NCBI RefSeq assembly: GCF_010093815.1
Contig: NW_022985549.1
Location: 1,885,494-1,949,493, forward strand
Origin: Pseudovirgaria hyperparasitica
Lineage: Eukaryota > Ascomycota > Dothideomycetes > Acrospermales > Acrospermaceae
Direction of reading: 5' to 3'
DNA: 64,000 nucleotides
Position numbers and translations under genes: made by a program. Shown piece by piece: positions 9,670 through 20,141 of the stretch; within the stretch, counting starts at the first letter, position 1; every line of letters begins with the position of its first letter. The notes below the pieces were generated by a model. It did not search any database and was not told the origin of the DNA. It saw only the letters and a list, made by a program, of their open reading frames with translations.

Positions 9670-11372
9670 AGCATAATAGATAAGATAAATATATATGCTT
9701 TTCTATGATATCCCCTTTCTCCATTATACAGGGCTATTAGATATATAGATATAAGGCGACTCTATACTAAGTGCGTAATGTCTAACTCGTATATGATTTG
9801 ACTCCTTGTGACTGGTGCAGCATGATATATATACTTATATCTAGCTTAGAGATAGAGAGACTTGGAAAGTCTAAGGCGGTAAAGAGAGAGGGAGAGCTAG
9901 AAAGGTCTCACTCCTTACTCACACCACAACCCAAACATACACAATCAAACTCCATTATCACAATATCCATGACAGCGGCATCCTCGGTATACCGATACAA
10001 CTCTCGTAGACAACGAAGAATTGAGATTTTGATCAGTAGAATCGATCCTTCATAACAATCTTCCCGTTATAGCGATGCGTGCGATTGACGTGGCCATAGT
10101 TTATATCTTTTCATTATCATAGGATTTGATCGTACCAACTTTGAATCACTTAGCTGTATACTCCTCACAGCCTCAACATCTTCACGCTACGAATTCGTCT
10201 ACACGCGCTGGAAACGCACAGGTCAACAGACAGACAGCCTAACACCTGGTTGTCGTGGTTATGGTTATATCAGTCGAGGTAGTGCGGTACGGTCCGCGCC
10301 TGAACTTGGCCTGGATGGAGGGATGGATGCATGGATGTGATTAGGGACTACGTAAGTTGGCGATTGCGGGATGGACGGCGGTGGTGTGTGTTAGAGGTCA
10401 GGGGTCAGAGTGGTAGGACAGGATAGGACGGGATGGGATGAGAGTGTATAATATGGTTTGTCTTGGACTTTATATGATATGATGGGATTTTCATTTGTAT
10501 GTGCTCAAGCCCTGATTATATAGATCTACGTTTAAGAAGGTACCTTCTTTACTTATCAATTTACCGAGAAAGAGAAGGACAGGTCCAATGGATGCGATCG
10601 ATCTAGTGTAGCCGACGTACATGGATTGGAGAACTGTATGTCCTTAACCACACACTCACAAATCAAAGACAGATATAAGTCACCCCTGTGTGTGCGTCAC
10701 TCGCGACATCCAGAGTAGTACATGTATGTATGTCCTTAACTATGTACACCCACTCTTGCGTGCCACGGGCATCTCATCTCGAACAATCCGGGCATCCATA
10801 GCTCCGCAATAAAAACCCAGCAGTCATCAACAAAGTCCGCAATGCACAGCGGCATCATGACGACATCCAGCCAGGTTCCGGGGTCGAGAGATGCCCCAGT
10901 ATATAAAGTTCTTACCTAGCCTAGCCATGCCACCGATGCTTCTGACAGCCAAGCCAAGCAAGCCGCAAGCCCCCCGATAGCCATAGAGGCTCTGATTGGT
11001 AGCCCGGATTCTCGCTATTGCATAAGTGGAATAGTAGCCCCTGTTTTCTTGCTTTGGCGAGGGCCGCTCTTACAAGACCCTTGAACCCTCTTTCCCGTCT
11101 GACGTCCATGTTCTATCCTTCTTCTTTTGCTCGACCTACGAATACGGGAAATACATCGTGTGTGTACGACCCTTTCTGTGATGGAGAAGATGTGTTCGTC
11201 TTGTCTATGTTATTGATCTCGCAACGTAACGATTGCAGGTTTGAGACTGCGTTAGGGTAGCTGTTGTGCGGGAAAGTGCGAAGGTCTGGCTCTTCCACGT
11301 GCACAAGGATCGCAGTCCACTCCCGTTCGCACTTTTCCACACTACCGGGCAATATCTACTCGCGGGCGCAGC

Positions 11373-12557
11373 ATGATATCGCAGTTCGCCCTGAGCAGAC
11401 GATCCGGCGTGCGGATATTCATTCTCAGCTTCATACTTTTCATCATTGTCAAATCAATCAAGGAAGCCGTTGGGGGCTACGGCTGGATAGTACAGGCCGA
11501 CACGTACGATACGGGCCGATACGTGACAGCGTCTGCCAAACAAGCGCTCGGCGGAGGAGCGCCAGATGTCGTCGGGGTGTCAGTGTGGGATGGAGTCGTG
11601 GGAGACAAGGTAATCGTCATGTCGAGGACGGAGGAGGAAGATGCGAGTTGGGTGGAGGAGGAACTACCAGAGTTAGTGCACAGTATCCCGGCCTACTCAA
11701 CGTCGAAACGACGTGCTGATCTGATGGTAGTTGGCAGAGGATGATATACACGACGCTGAAGGCGAAGACTGCTGGGTCGCAGAAGAAGAACTCGACGACG
11801 CTGCAGAATGTTCTGCCTCGACATAAAGGTCACGAGGCGTTTGCGTATCTGACATACCTGATCTCGAACTACGACACGCTTCCGGAAATCATTGTGTTTC
11901 TGTAAGACATCACATTCCCACGCCATGCCGGTATAGATAGGCAGGACTAACCGCCACAGTCATCCGCACAAAGACGGCTCGTCAGCATGGCACGTCGACC
12001 AACCACTGCACTCCAACCCGGCCGCCGTCCGCGCGCTGAACCTCACACTCGTCCGCGAACGCGGCTACGTCAATCTGCGCTGCAACACACGCCCAAATTG
12101 CGTCGCCGGAGGCGAAGAAATGCGACATCCCCGGCTGCTTACGCGCGAGATATGGCGCAGCTTCTGGGCCGGGACCAGCACGCCCTACGACGTGATGGAG
12201 CAGGAACTGAAGCAACGACCAACCATCGACTATGCAGCAAGCGGCAACTACACACAGTCGTTTCTCAGCTGGCTTGCAACTGTGGTTTCCCCAGGTCCAA
12301 AGTTTCAGGCAACATACCCGACGCCGCCGATTGCGGATACCGCGGGTGCGCAATTTGCCGTCAGCAGGAATGCTGTCCGGATGCGACCGAAGAACGACTA
12401 CGTCGCCCTCAAGACTTGGCTCGTGCATGTTAAGAAAAATGATAATGTCAGCGGACGAACGTTCGAGTATCTCTGGCACGTTGTCTTTGGCCAGCCGGGA
12501 GTGCTGTGCTATGATAGAACGAAATGCGAATGTGAAGTCTTCGGACGCTGTCCTTGA
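11373..12557 (+). CDS. DUF3431 family type II membrane protein
   Basis: Three exons are inferred: 11373-11671, 11731-11901 and 11960-12557, giving 355 residues. Intron 1 starts GTTAGT and ends GATGGTAG; intron 2 starts GTAAGA, with a CTAAC branch site and CCACAG end. Splicing restores two family-typical stretches, ELPDWQRMIYTT and TLPEIIVFLHPHKDG. The N terminus has a signal anchor (residues about 13-28). Motifs of fungal DUF3431 proteins follow in order: VIVMSRTEEEDASWV, GHEAFAYLTYLISNYDTLP, HPHKDG...WHVD, and a C-terminal block with GAQFAVSR and a Cys-rich tail. The predicted topology, a short cytoplasmic tail and lumenal domain, resembles Golgi glycosyltransferases, but the family's biochemical role is not established. 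Neighbours give no hint. Confidence 0.85.
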
Positions 12558-15500
12558 AGCTTATTGTGCACGCAACGGTGACCAATTTTCGAAGCAGCAT
12601 AGCTTGCACAGTACTCCCGCTGCCTACGGAGCAATTCCTTTGCCATCTCTGGCTCCGGCATTGTTACAAGGACCATGTTCGAGGCCGAAAGCACGATTTA
12701 GTGATGAGGACCAACCGTCATAAGCGAGTCTACAATTCCGCAAACCGGACCATGGATCAGCCAATCTCTTGTCTACGACACGGGCTTATGGTTCCCACTG
12801 AGCATGTGCTTCAACCACACCTTTACCTCCAGAGTCACTTCTATCTCAGAACATCGCTTCATGAACCACGGACAGAAGTATTTGAATTCTTGTTTGTGTG
12901 CTACAAATGATGATACGTTCAACGAGGCCCAGTCTCTCACGGCACGAACGAATAGGACAACCCAAATCGTTTCCGTACAAATCGTGCAGATATCTTCCTC
13001 TATTGTGAATCTGCAGTCGACAAACTGTTCCAGCATCACGATTAGGCCCCGTCAATGATGACCAGTCGTCAGCTTTTGGCGTCGATCAAATCAGGCAGCG
13101 TATGAGGAGAGATGTAGATGTCTCGTGAACTTTGACGAGCCGATAACGGACGACACGGAGTCGCTCGTGCGGTTCTCATTGGGTACCTGAAGATTGCGGC
13201 CTAATCTCCCTGGTGAAATAGAATGCTAACCCCATGCCCTTTGAAGGCATACAGTGGATCACAAAACTTATGTTGATGCATGAGGAGTATAGCGTATCAT
13301 TGCAGCCAGCAACACGCACAGCAGGTGGAACAGACGGAACAGTTTCAGTGTACGTAGACATGCTGAGTCATGATAAGGATGAAATGAAATATGCATCCTC
13401 CGGGTCCCTGCCACCATCATAACAAGTCCTCATTATGCATGAACGCTTTTGCGTTCCGTGTGTGCAGCGGAGTTTTGGCTTTTGGGCCATCATGTCGTGT
13501 CCTACGACGATATCTAGAATCGCTTTCCGCTTGGCCCAATTCCTCTGGCCATGGTAAGAACGTAATTCTGCATTAGAGTCTGTAAAGTCGCTACGCACAC
13601 CTCAGCAGTTCACGCACCAAACCTCGCTCAGTGGACACAACGTAACAGACGGGACAGCAGTACACCAATGTGGAACTTGTAAGCGGACCGTACCGTCAGT
13701 AAGGCGGGTCTGAGCAGAGTTGCCAGTGGCATTAGCGGGTTAGAGGGCAGTGGAGTACCGCAAGTAGGTGCAGCGGCGACGGGAAGTGGGACGGAAAAAA
13801 GTGTCCACTAATCACCAATTCTTATCGAGGGGAGAGGGAGTATCATATCGAAAGATATTGAGGCTGCTCGCGAAAGACAGCGACTTCGAATAAGTGCGGC
13901 ACGTGGTCAAGGATTGAGAAAGTATTGCGAGGATTAGGCTTCGGAGGTGCAGGATCGGGAGTAGTGATGACAATGCACCTGGCAAGGAAGCAGAGAAAGG
14001 AAGCTGTCGACAGTCTGCTGGTCTTGGAGCGCGACAGCAATGTGATTGGCCTGAGAGTGGTGAGGGGAAGAATGTACAGAGGTTAGGAGATCTGACGTGC
14101 AGGGTCAAGGTCATATATCCATACACAATGATGGTGGTGCGCATACGAAGCTAACTTGGTTACTGAAAAGCGGCCTGCTTGCGTTCCTGTTGTCTCATTC
14201 TGCTGCGACGGCCAGGGCCTCTCTTTGGAGTGCGGGCTCCGATGTTTCCACGGTATTGCGGATGTGCGACACTGATGGTTTCTGGACGTTTGTGAGGATT
14301 CAAAGTGAGGCGAGCCATGGATGACAGCGTAGACGTGGCATGTCTGCGCTGGTCTCGAGAAGTTGTCAATAGAGGGGCAGCTTGTCGCAGAGTTGCTGAA
14401 GCCATGCAGGAGATGCCTCATTCATCGCGCGTGCAATCAATGCATCGCCTCAAAGACAGGTGGCGCTTTTTGATGTAGAATAATATCAATACGCGCATCG
14501 AAGCGTCCGTGAATTGACTCGATTGATGGCCATTTGTGCGCAGCACGGCATGTTCGAGACTCGAGTGATGGGAGCTACAGCCTGAGCTGTACTCAAAACG
14601 ACAGGAGTCTCCCACTAATAACTATCAAGCGATAAACAACTACACCAATGGACAGGCGTCATGGGTAGTGGCGTGCTGCAACTACGTGAAGCTGCAGCGG
14701 CTGCATGCGCTCGACCCAACGGCCAGCGAATGGTGGGCCAGAGCGTGTACTACAAGTAGTCGGTGAGTGAGAAAAGAGGATGCTGCTCACAGCCCTTTGG
14801 TCTTTGCGCACTTCTTTTTATATCGTTGACTGAGAAGGGGTCGATATGGTGGAGGGAGAGGTGATGGTGGGGATGGGAGCTGAGCGGCTTGATCGATCGA
14901 GTGAAAGGATCCAAGAGAGACAAAGCTGGTTCATCGAGGGTGGGAGAGGAGAAGGCGAGTTACCTGAGACAAAAGAAGCGTGCGATGTCCGTGGAACAAG
15001 GTAATTGTCAATTGTCTCAATATAGTTGTAGTGTAGTGCGTTGTGTAATGATTCATGTGTGGCTTTGTGTGCGTAGTGAGGTGTGAATGAGTTTCATTGA
15101 AGTTTGTTGACTGATGGCGCCTTGTCAGCCGTAATATCAGGTATTAATTACACAGCCATTACCTCTCACTGCCACTGCCGCTGCCACTGCCACTGCCACC
15201 ACTACCCGCTGTCGACGTACCCAAGACACCTCCAAAGACCCTCCCAAGACACCCAAAAGACACCCCAAAGACACTCCAAAGACACTCCAAAGACAACACA
15301 AGGAGTCAAGGACTCAGCTGCACGTCCCCGGCCACATATGCCTGCCTGACGCCTGACGCTCAGGCTACTAAAGCAGCGCCGGCACCGTTGTGAAGCCTCC
15401 CGCTGTACCGCCGCTTTCTCTACCAGGTTTTCCCCTACACTACATTTACAGTAATACCTTCTCGTCCTCCCCCTTCCAACCATCCCCAGCCTGACACTGT

Positions 15501-15983
15501 CTTCCTGCATCTCTGTATATCACCACATCTTCTTCTTCCTCTTCTTCCATACGTACCACGATTGCTGTCCTCCACCTACAGCTACTCCGCATTGTCACTT
15601 ACCGCCCCGCTTCAGTTCTCCGGCTCCTCTCCGTCTATCCGTCCGTCGTGCAGCTCCACCACAGCCTCCTCTCCCTGCGTACCACTTCCACACGCCTCCA
15701 GGCGCGCGCCCACATTTCGTCACCGCTTCGTCCATTCAATCCATTCATATCCTCGAATATGCAGACTTCCTGATGGCTCTGCACGTTTCACCACATCAAT
15801 ATCCATTCTACAGCATGACATACGCTCCTATATGACAATTAGGCCCGTAGCTCTCTTGTTTTGCTACCTGACGCTGCATTGTACCTTGTACACGTCGCGC
15901 TGCCCAATCCCAATACCGGTACCTGTACCTCCCCTCCTCTAGGGCCTATCGTGCCCTCTTCCCTCAAACACCCTACCTGACCT
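12558..15983. other. 3.4 kb non-coding stretch upstream of the large kinase gene
   Basis: No supported gene was seen on either strand; frames are short and without recognisable motifs. The right end (about 15470-15980) is pyrimidine-rich, with many TCC, CTC and TTC runs, as in promoters and long leaders of highly regulated fungal genes. It is the likely promoter and 5' leader of the kinase gene at 15984. Two short tandem-repeat tracts lie at 15167-15298. Confidence 0.55.
15167..15298. repeat. CACTGC hexamers and AAGACAC-type tandem repeats
   Basis: Five CACTGC units (one CGCTGC) lie at 15167-15196. After a short spacer, 15221-15298 holds about seven imperfect units of the form CCAAAGACACT/C, the last two identical. 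Both tracts lie about 0.7 kb upstream of the kinase start codon. Confidence 0.85.
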
Positions 15984-18900
15984 ATGGATCGGGCCAATCC
16001 AGTTTCCATGCCGCAGTGCTCCCAATTCGCAGATGACCTTCCCCATGACCACTCCACCACGGACCCAGCAGATCTCCCGCACCACTCCCTCAAGACAAAC
16101 AGCTCTAGCATGTGGGATAGATTGGTTCCGAAGCTGGGGAACTGGTTGAAAAAGGAGGATGGTGGAGAGCTACTCTCAGTCCCACTCGAGAACCGCGACC
16201 CATACCTCGACAAGCCTACATCCTTGGGCAGAAGATCATCTGGCCGGAAAGCTGTACCGGGTCTACCTAGGAACATCACTTTCAAGAGACAAAACTCAGA
16301 GAAGAGAGATCGTTTGATACCTGTTGATCCCCAGAAAGATTCAAGGAGAGCACTTTCTGTCGGAAGGTTCCGTTCAGGATCCAAGAGAACGCTTTCACCT
16401 CACCCTGTTTCCTCTCCTTCCCTTTCTGCACCTGATGTGCGGACTATTGATGGTCATAGTACTCAAGGCACGATTGCGCCTAACGAGGTAGTCACAGATG
16501 CAAAGACTCAAGAGAATGCAGATATGCCCCTGGATGATATCCTGGAAACTTCTAATCGTGCCCAACCGCCCCAGATCTCCACAAGCAACGATGTGCTGTC
16601 AGATCATGACTCATTATCTGAACCTATCGATGAACGTCTTCTGCAGCAGGAGCTAGAAGCAAAATGGATACTAAACCTAAGCATGCACTTTCGTGACGCA
16701 TCGGATCGCGAAAAATTCTTCATTACCTATGCTGAAGCGCCCAACAAGTGGCGCCGCGTTACAGTATCGTGCGATTATCGAAACGTGACACCTGATTCGC
16801 TTGAGTACGATCTTAAGAGTCTGCACTATCCGCGCGACAAGAACTGTAGGATATATGAGTCGATTCGCGACTCTCTACCCGATATACAGTTCTATGAGAC
16901 CGTTACCAACCTGAAGCTCCAGACAGATGATGGCCGATTGCACGTCCACGTCACCGAAGACGTCAACGAGATCATTGCCTATCCTCCAGTCACTGCCGTC
17001 TCACACCTGAACTGCAAGATGTATCATGAGAGCTCGGTCAATTTTGAATCTCACATCTCTGGCTTTGTCTACAAAGTTGCAATTGGAAAAAGGACGTACA
17101 TCAAAAAAGAAATTCCCGGCCCGGACACGGTGGAGGAGTTTCTCTATGAGGTCAACGCATTATACAGGTTGCGCAGTTCTCATGGCGTCATCAAATTTGA
17201 AGGCCTCATTGTCGATGAGACAGGTGACCGGGTCAAGGGTTTGTTGATCAGTTATGCTGAGCAAGGAGCTTTGGTCGACCTCATCTTTGATTTGAAGAAA
17301 TCGCCCCATCTTCGTTGGGGTAGACGGGAACGATGGGCCAAACAGATTGTAAAGGGTCTTTCGGAAATTCATGAAGCCGGATTTGTTCAAGGCGACTTTA
17401 CTCTGTCCAACATCGTCGTCGACAGTCTGGACGACGCAAAGGTCATCGATATAAATCGCAGAGGCTGTCCTGTTGGCTGGGAGCCTCCAGAACTGACCGA
17501 TCTCATCGAAAGGAACCAACGAATCTCCATTTACATTGGTGTTAAGTCTGATATCTTTCAGCTTGGAATGGTCCTGTGGGCAATCATGGAAGAGCAGGAC
17601 GAACCTGAAAGGGAGGACCGCCCTTTACTTGTGGACGACGCGCTAGCTATACCGGAGTACTTCAAGGCAATCGTCAAAGCATGTCTGAGCGAAGATCCGG
17701 AAGGACGGCCATCTGCGAAAGACATCTACGGGAGATTCCCGCCCATCGACCAAAGCTGTGCTATGCCTTTGGGTGCTTCACATCAAAGCCTATCGACACA
17801 CCGATCGGACAAGGAATACATTGATCCCTCTACAGCAGTTGATCTGGAAGACATTGATCTCTACCGTCGTGGGCGTGCCCTCGTCATGGCTTGCGGCGAA
17901 GATGCAAAGTATCCCGACACCACCACAAATCGTACCTCAACATCGTATCACGTCGATAGCTCTGACTATTCGTTTATTCCAGCCCGTAGCGGATCGCCGA
18001 CTAGTGCGAGCGCACTCACGAGTCACAGCCGACGTCCATTTGACAATTCTCCAGATCCGGTGCGCGCGCTCTCAATGAACGACAGCAATATCGATGGTGT
18101 TGGTAAATTGAGTGAGAAAGAGCAGAGGTGGGAAAAGATTAACATCGACTCGGACATGCGAATGGAAATGGCGAAACGTTCAGAAAATCCCAGAGAGGAT
18201 CGTGTGCCGAGCAGTTTTGATCCCTATCGTCCGCATTCTCATGATGCCACCAACGAAGTGGTGCCTGTCTCGCAGTTCACGACTACTGTACCCATCAATG
18301 ATACCCCTGAGGCAACTCCGAGGAGAGGTGGGACATTTAGTGATGATACACCCAAGGCTCATCGAGAGTCTGCACCTGAGGTTAGGGTAGGATTTTCCGT
18401 GATACCCGAGCTCGCTCAGCTTGATTCTGCAGTAACTGATGACCGTCAATGGCTCCCATCACCCCCATCAATGCCCTTGTTTCGCCACGAGAAGGATCCT
18501 ACCATAGCTCCATTATTACCCCACGAGCAGGCAACTTCGTTCTATAATGATGCCATCCCACTCGATATATCCCCAACGAGTTCCAACCGCAAGGCGTCTC
18601 TCGAGCTACCGGCATTTTCTCGAGGGCACGTGATTGATGCGGACGGACCCCCTCCCGGATCACGAGGTTCCGGTTCCGGGTCATTCTCTGATCGCGTTCA
18701 CAATCGTAGATCGCATGACGCACACTTGGCAGACCTTGAAACAGAAGTTCTTTCGGTACCTACGCCAGCACCCATCCGGCGACGAGAATCGGGTCCGTTT
18801 GGACCACCCGTGCATCACGACTCTGGATTCCATGAGCCTGACGTGTTGTTAACCACAACAACTGGATTGGGGGAGTGGACGAGCAAAGCGGTCCCCGAAA

Positions 18901-19094
18901 AAGTCGATGAGCTAAAGCGATTAGAGGAACGCGAAGAGCGACGCAGAATGAGTGATGAGATGGACCAAAAGCGGATCAGAGATGAAGTCCAAGAAGTCCT
19001 GAGGAGTGTGAGCGGCAATCTTGGAAAGATGAAGATAGAGGCGAATGCGAATGGTGACAGTGGTGCACATCCGCAACGCAAAGCTGATGACTGA
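15984..19094 (+). CDS. Large protein kinase with atypical QGD/DIN motifs
   Basis: A single exon of 1036 residues. Residues 1-225 are polar and probably disordered. Residues about 225-345 form a compact region (KWILNLSMHF, ITYAEAPNKWRRVTV) preceding the kinase domain. The kinase domain covers about 360-590: strand-3 lysine in TYIKKEI (K374 or K375), helix C glutamate in EEFLYEVNAL, catalytic loop QGDFTLSN with D471 and N476, DIN at 489-491 in place of DFG, and EPPEL in place of APE. Essential Asp, Asn and Lys are present, so activity is plausible despite the altered HRD and DFG. A long disordered Ser/Pro-rich tail follows, ending in a charged coiled-coil stretch (about 970-1010). Orthologues appear to exist in filamentous ascomycetes, but I recognise no named gene. 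The length and tails suggest a scaffold or signalling role. Confidence 0.8.
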   Translation: MDRANPVSMPQCSQFADDLPHDHSTTDPADLPHHSLKTNSSSMWDRLVPKLGNWLKKEDGGELLSVPLENRDPYLDKPTSLGRRSSGRKAVPGLPRNITFKRQNSEKRDRLIPVDPQKDSRRALSVGRFRSGSKRTLSPHPVSSPSLSAPDVRTIDGHSTQGTIAPNEVVTDAKTQENADMPLDDILETSNRAQPPQISTSNDVLSDHDSLSEPIDERLLQQELEAKWILNLSMHFRDASDREKFFITYAEAPNKWRRVTVSCDYRNVTPDSLEYDLKSLHYPRDKNCRIYESIRDSLPDIQFYETVTNLKLQTDDGRLHVHVTEDVNEIIAYPPVTAVSHLNCKMYHESSVNFESHISGFVYKVAIGKRTYIKKEIPGPDTVEEFLYEVNALYRLRSSHGVIKFEGLIVDETGDRVKGLLISYAEQGALVDLIFDLKKSPHLRWGRRERWAKQIVKGLSEIHEAGFVQGDFTLSNIVVDSLDDAKVIDINRRGCPVGWEPPELTDLIERNQRISIYIGVKSDIFQLGMVLWAIMEEQDEPEREDRPLLVDDALAIPEYFKAIVKACLSEDPEGRPSAKDIYGRFPPIDQSCAMPLGASHQSLSTHRSDKEYIDPSTAVDLEDIDLYRRGRALVMACGEDAKYPDTTTNRTSTSYHVDSSDYSFIPARSGSPTSASALTSHSRRPFDNSPDPVRALSMNDSNIDGVGKLSEKEQRWEKINIDSDMRMEMAKRSENPREDRVPSSFDPYRPHSHDATNEVVPVSQFTTTVPINDTPEATPRRGGTFSDDTPKAHRESAPEVRVGFSVIPELAQLDSAVTDDRQWLPSPPSMPLFRHEKDPTIAPLLPHEQATSFYNDAIPLDISPTSSNRKASLELPAFSRGHVIDADGPPPGSRGSGSGSFSDRVHNRRSHDAHLADLETEVLSVPTPAPIRRRESGPFGPPVHHDSGFHEPDVLLTTTTGLGEWTSKAVPEKVDELKRLEEREERRRMSDEMDQKRIRDEVQEVLRSVSGNLGKMKIEANANGDSGAHPQRKADD

Positions 19095-20105
19095 ACCTTC
19101 AGCACTCATTACCACTTTATACGCCACCCTAAGCGTGGTACTCCCGCACTAATACTATGGAGGCACAGGCATCGATGCCACTTTGTCTTACTTTATTATG
19201 ATATCCCCAACTTCGATTTTGTTGTTTTGCTAGAATTTTGGGTATGGCGTATGAACGTTTTGGGACGATTGTGTTTTTTGATTTGCGCCTTGCCTTTCGA
19301 ATGGGAGAGACAGTCGTGGCCAGTCAGTGACGACTGCATAACGGCTGGGTGGTTTTGGTCTTTGATCACATGCGTCACGTTGTTGGATACGAACTTACGA
19401 ATAGTTGATTGGGGCTAGCGGAGGGCTGTCTGGGCCAGGCACTTATTTTGTATCACGACATTGTATCCAGGTACATGCCATGCTCCTGTCCTGCAGGTCT
19501 GCTTACTCTGGTGACGTCGACAGACAATGAATGCTTCGGCCTCGTTTTAACGTGGAAGTAAGCCGACCGACCGGCTGGACGGATCAGAGACTTTGGTCCG
19601 AGAGCAGAGACATCTTGAACAGCGCGCGTGTATACAAGCCCCACTACTGCCAGTGCCCTGCTTGTGCTTTATTGTCCGGAAAATCCAGCACTATGGAATG
19701 ACTTTCGGGCTCTTGTAGCTTTAATGGGATGTTATTATTGAGTTTGACATGTGCGTATGTGAGCGTATGTGTGTGTATGTGTACGTATGTACTCTGTATG
19801 AAACAATGACCAAGAGTGAGGAAGGAGTCCATCCCGTCCCGTCCCAGGTCCTGTCCTGTCCTACCCGCCAGCCGCCGCCCATGTTTGTTCGTTTAGATCA
19901 GTCTCAAATCCCGTCGTATTAAGGGACACGTGCGTGCGTGTGCGTGTGTGAGAGTGAGAGCTCTGTCTGCTATACGAAATAAATGTTTGGCCACCGGCCT
20001 TTGTCTGTCCTTTCATTTCATTGTCCTGGGATGGATGGGGATTGAGTTGGAATCGAAAACCTGTTATTTGGGCTGGAACCACCAAGACGAATGCGAGGCG
20101 AAGCG

Positions 20106-20107
<2 letters not shown>

Positions 20108-20139
<32 letters not shown>
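20108..20139. repeat. (GT)16 dinucleotide repeat
   Basis: An uninterrupted GT tract of 32 bases inside a region of GT/ATGT-rich sequence. Confidence 0.95.

Positions 20140-20141
<2 letters not shown>

Larger units (their letters stand above)
8803..11372. other. 2.6 kb non-coding stretch with AT-rich island
   Basis: No supported gene. The part from about 8940 to 9830 is strongly AT-rich with abundant TA steps, as seen in old repeats degraded by repeat-induced point mutation, although no element family is recognisable. The rest (9830-11372) has ordinary composition. A TATATAAAG string at about 10900-10908 is the only promoter-like motif noticed, some 460 bp upstream of the next start codon. 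Confidence 0.55.
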
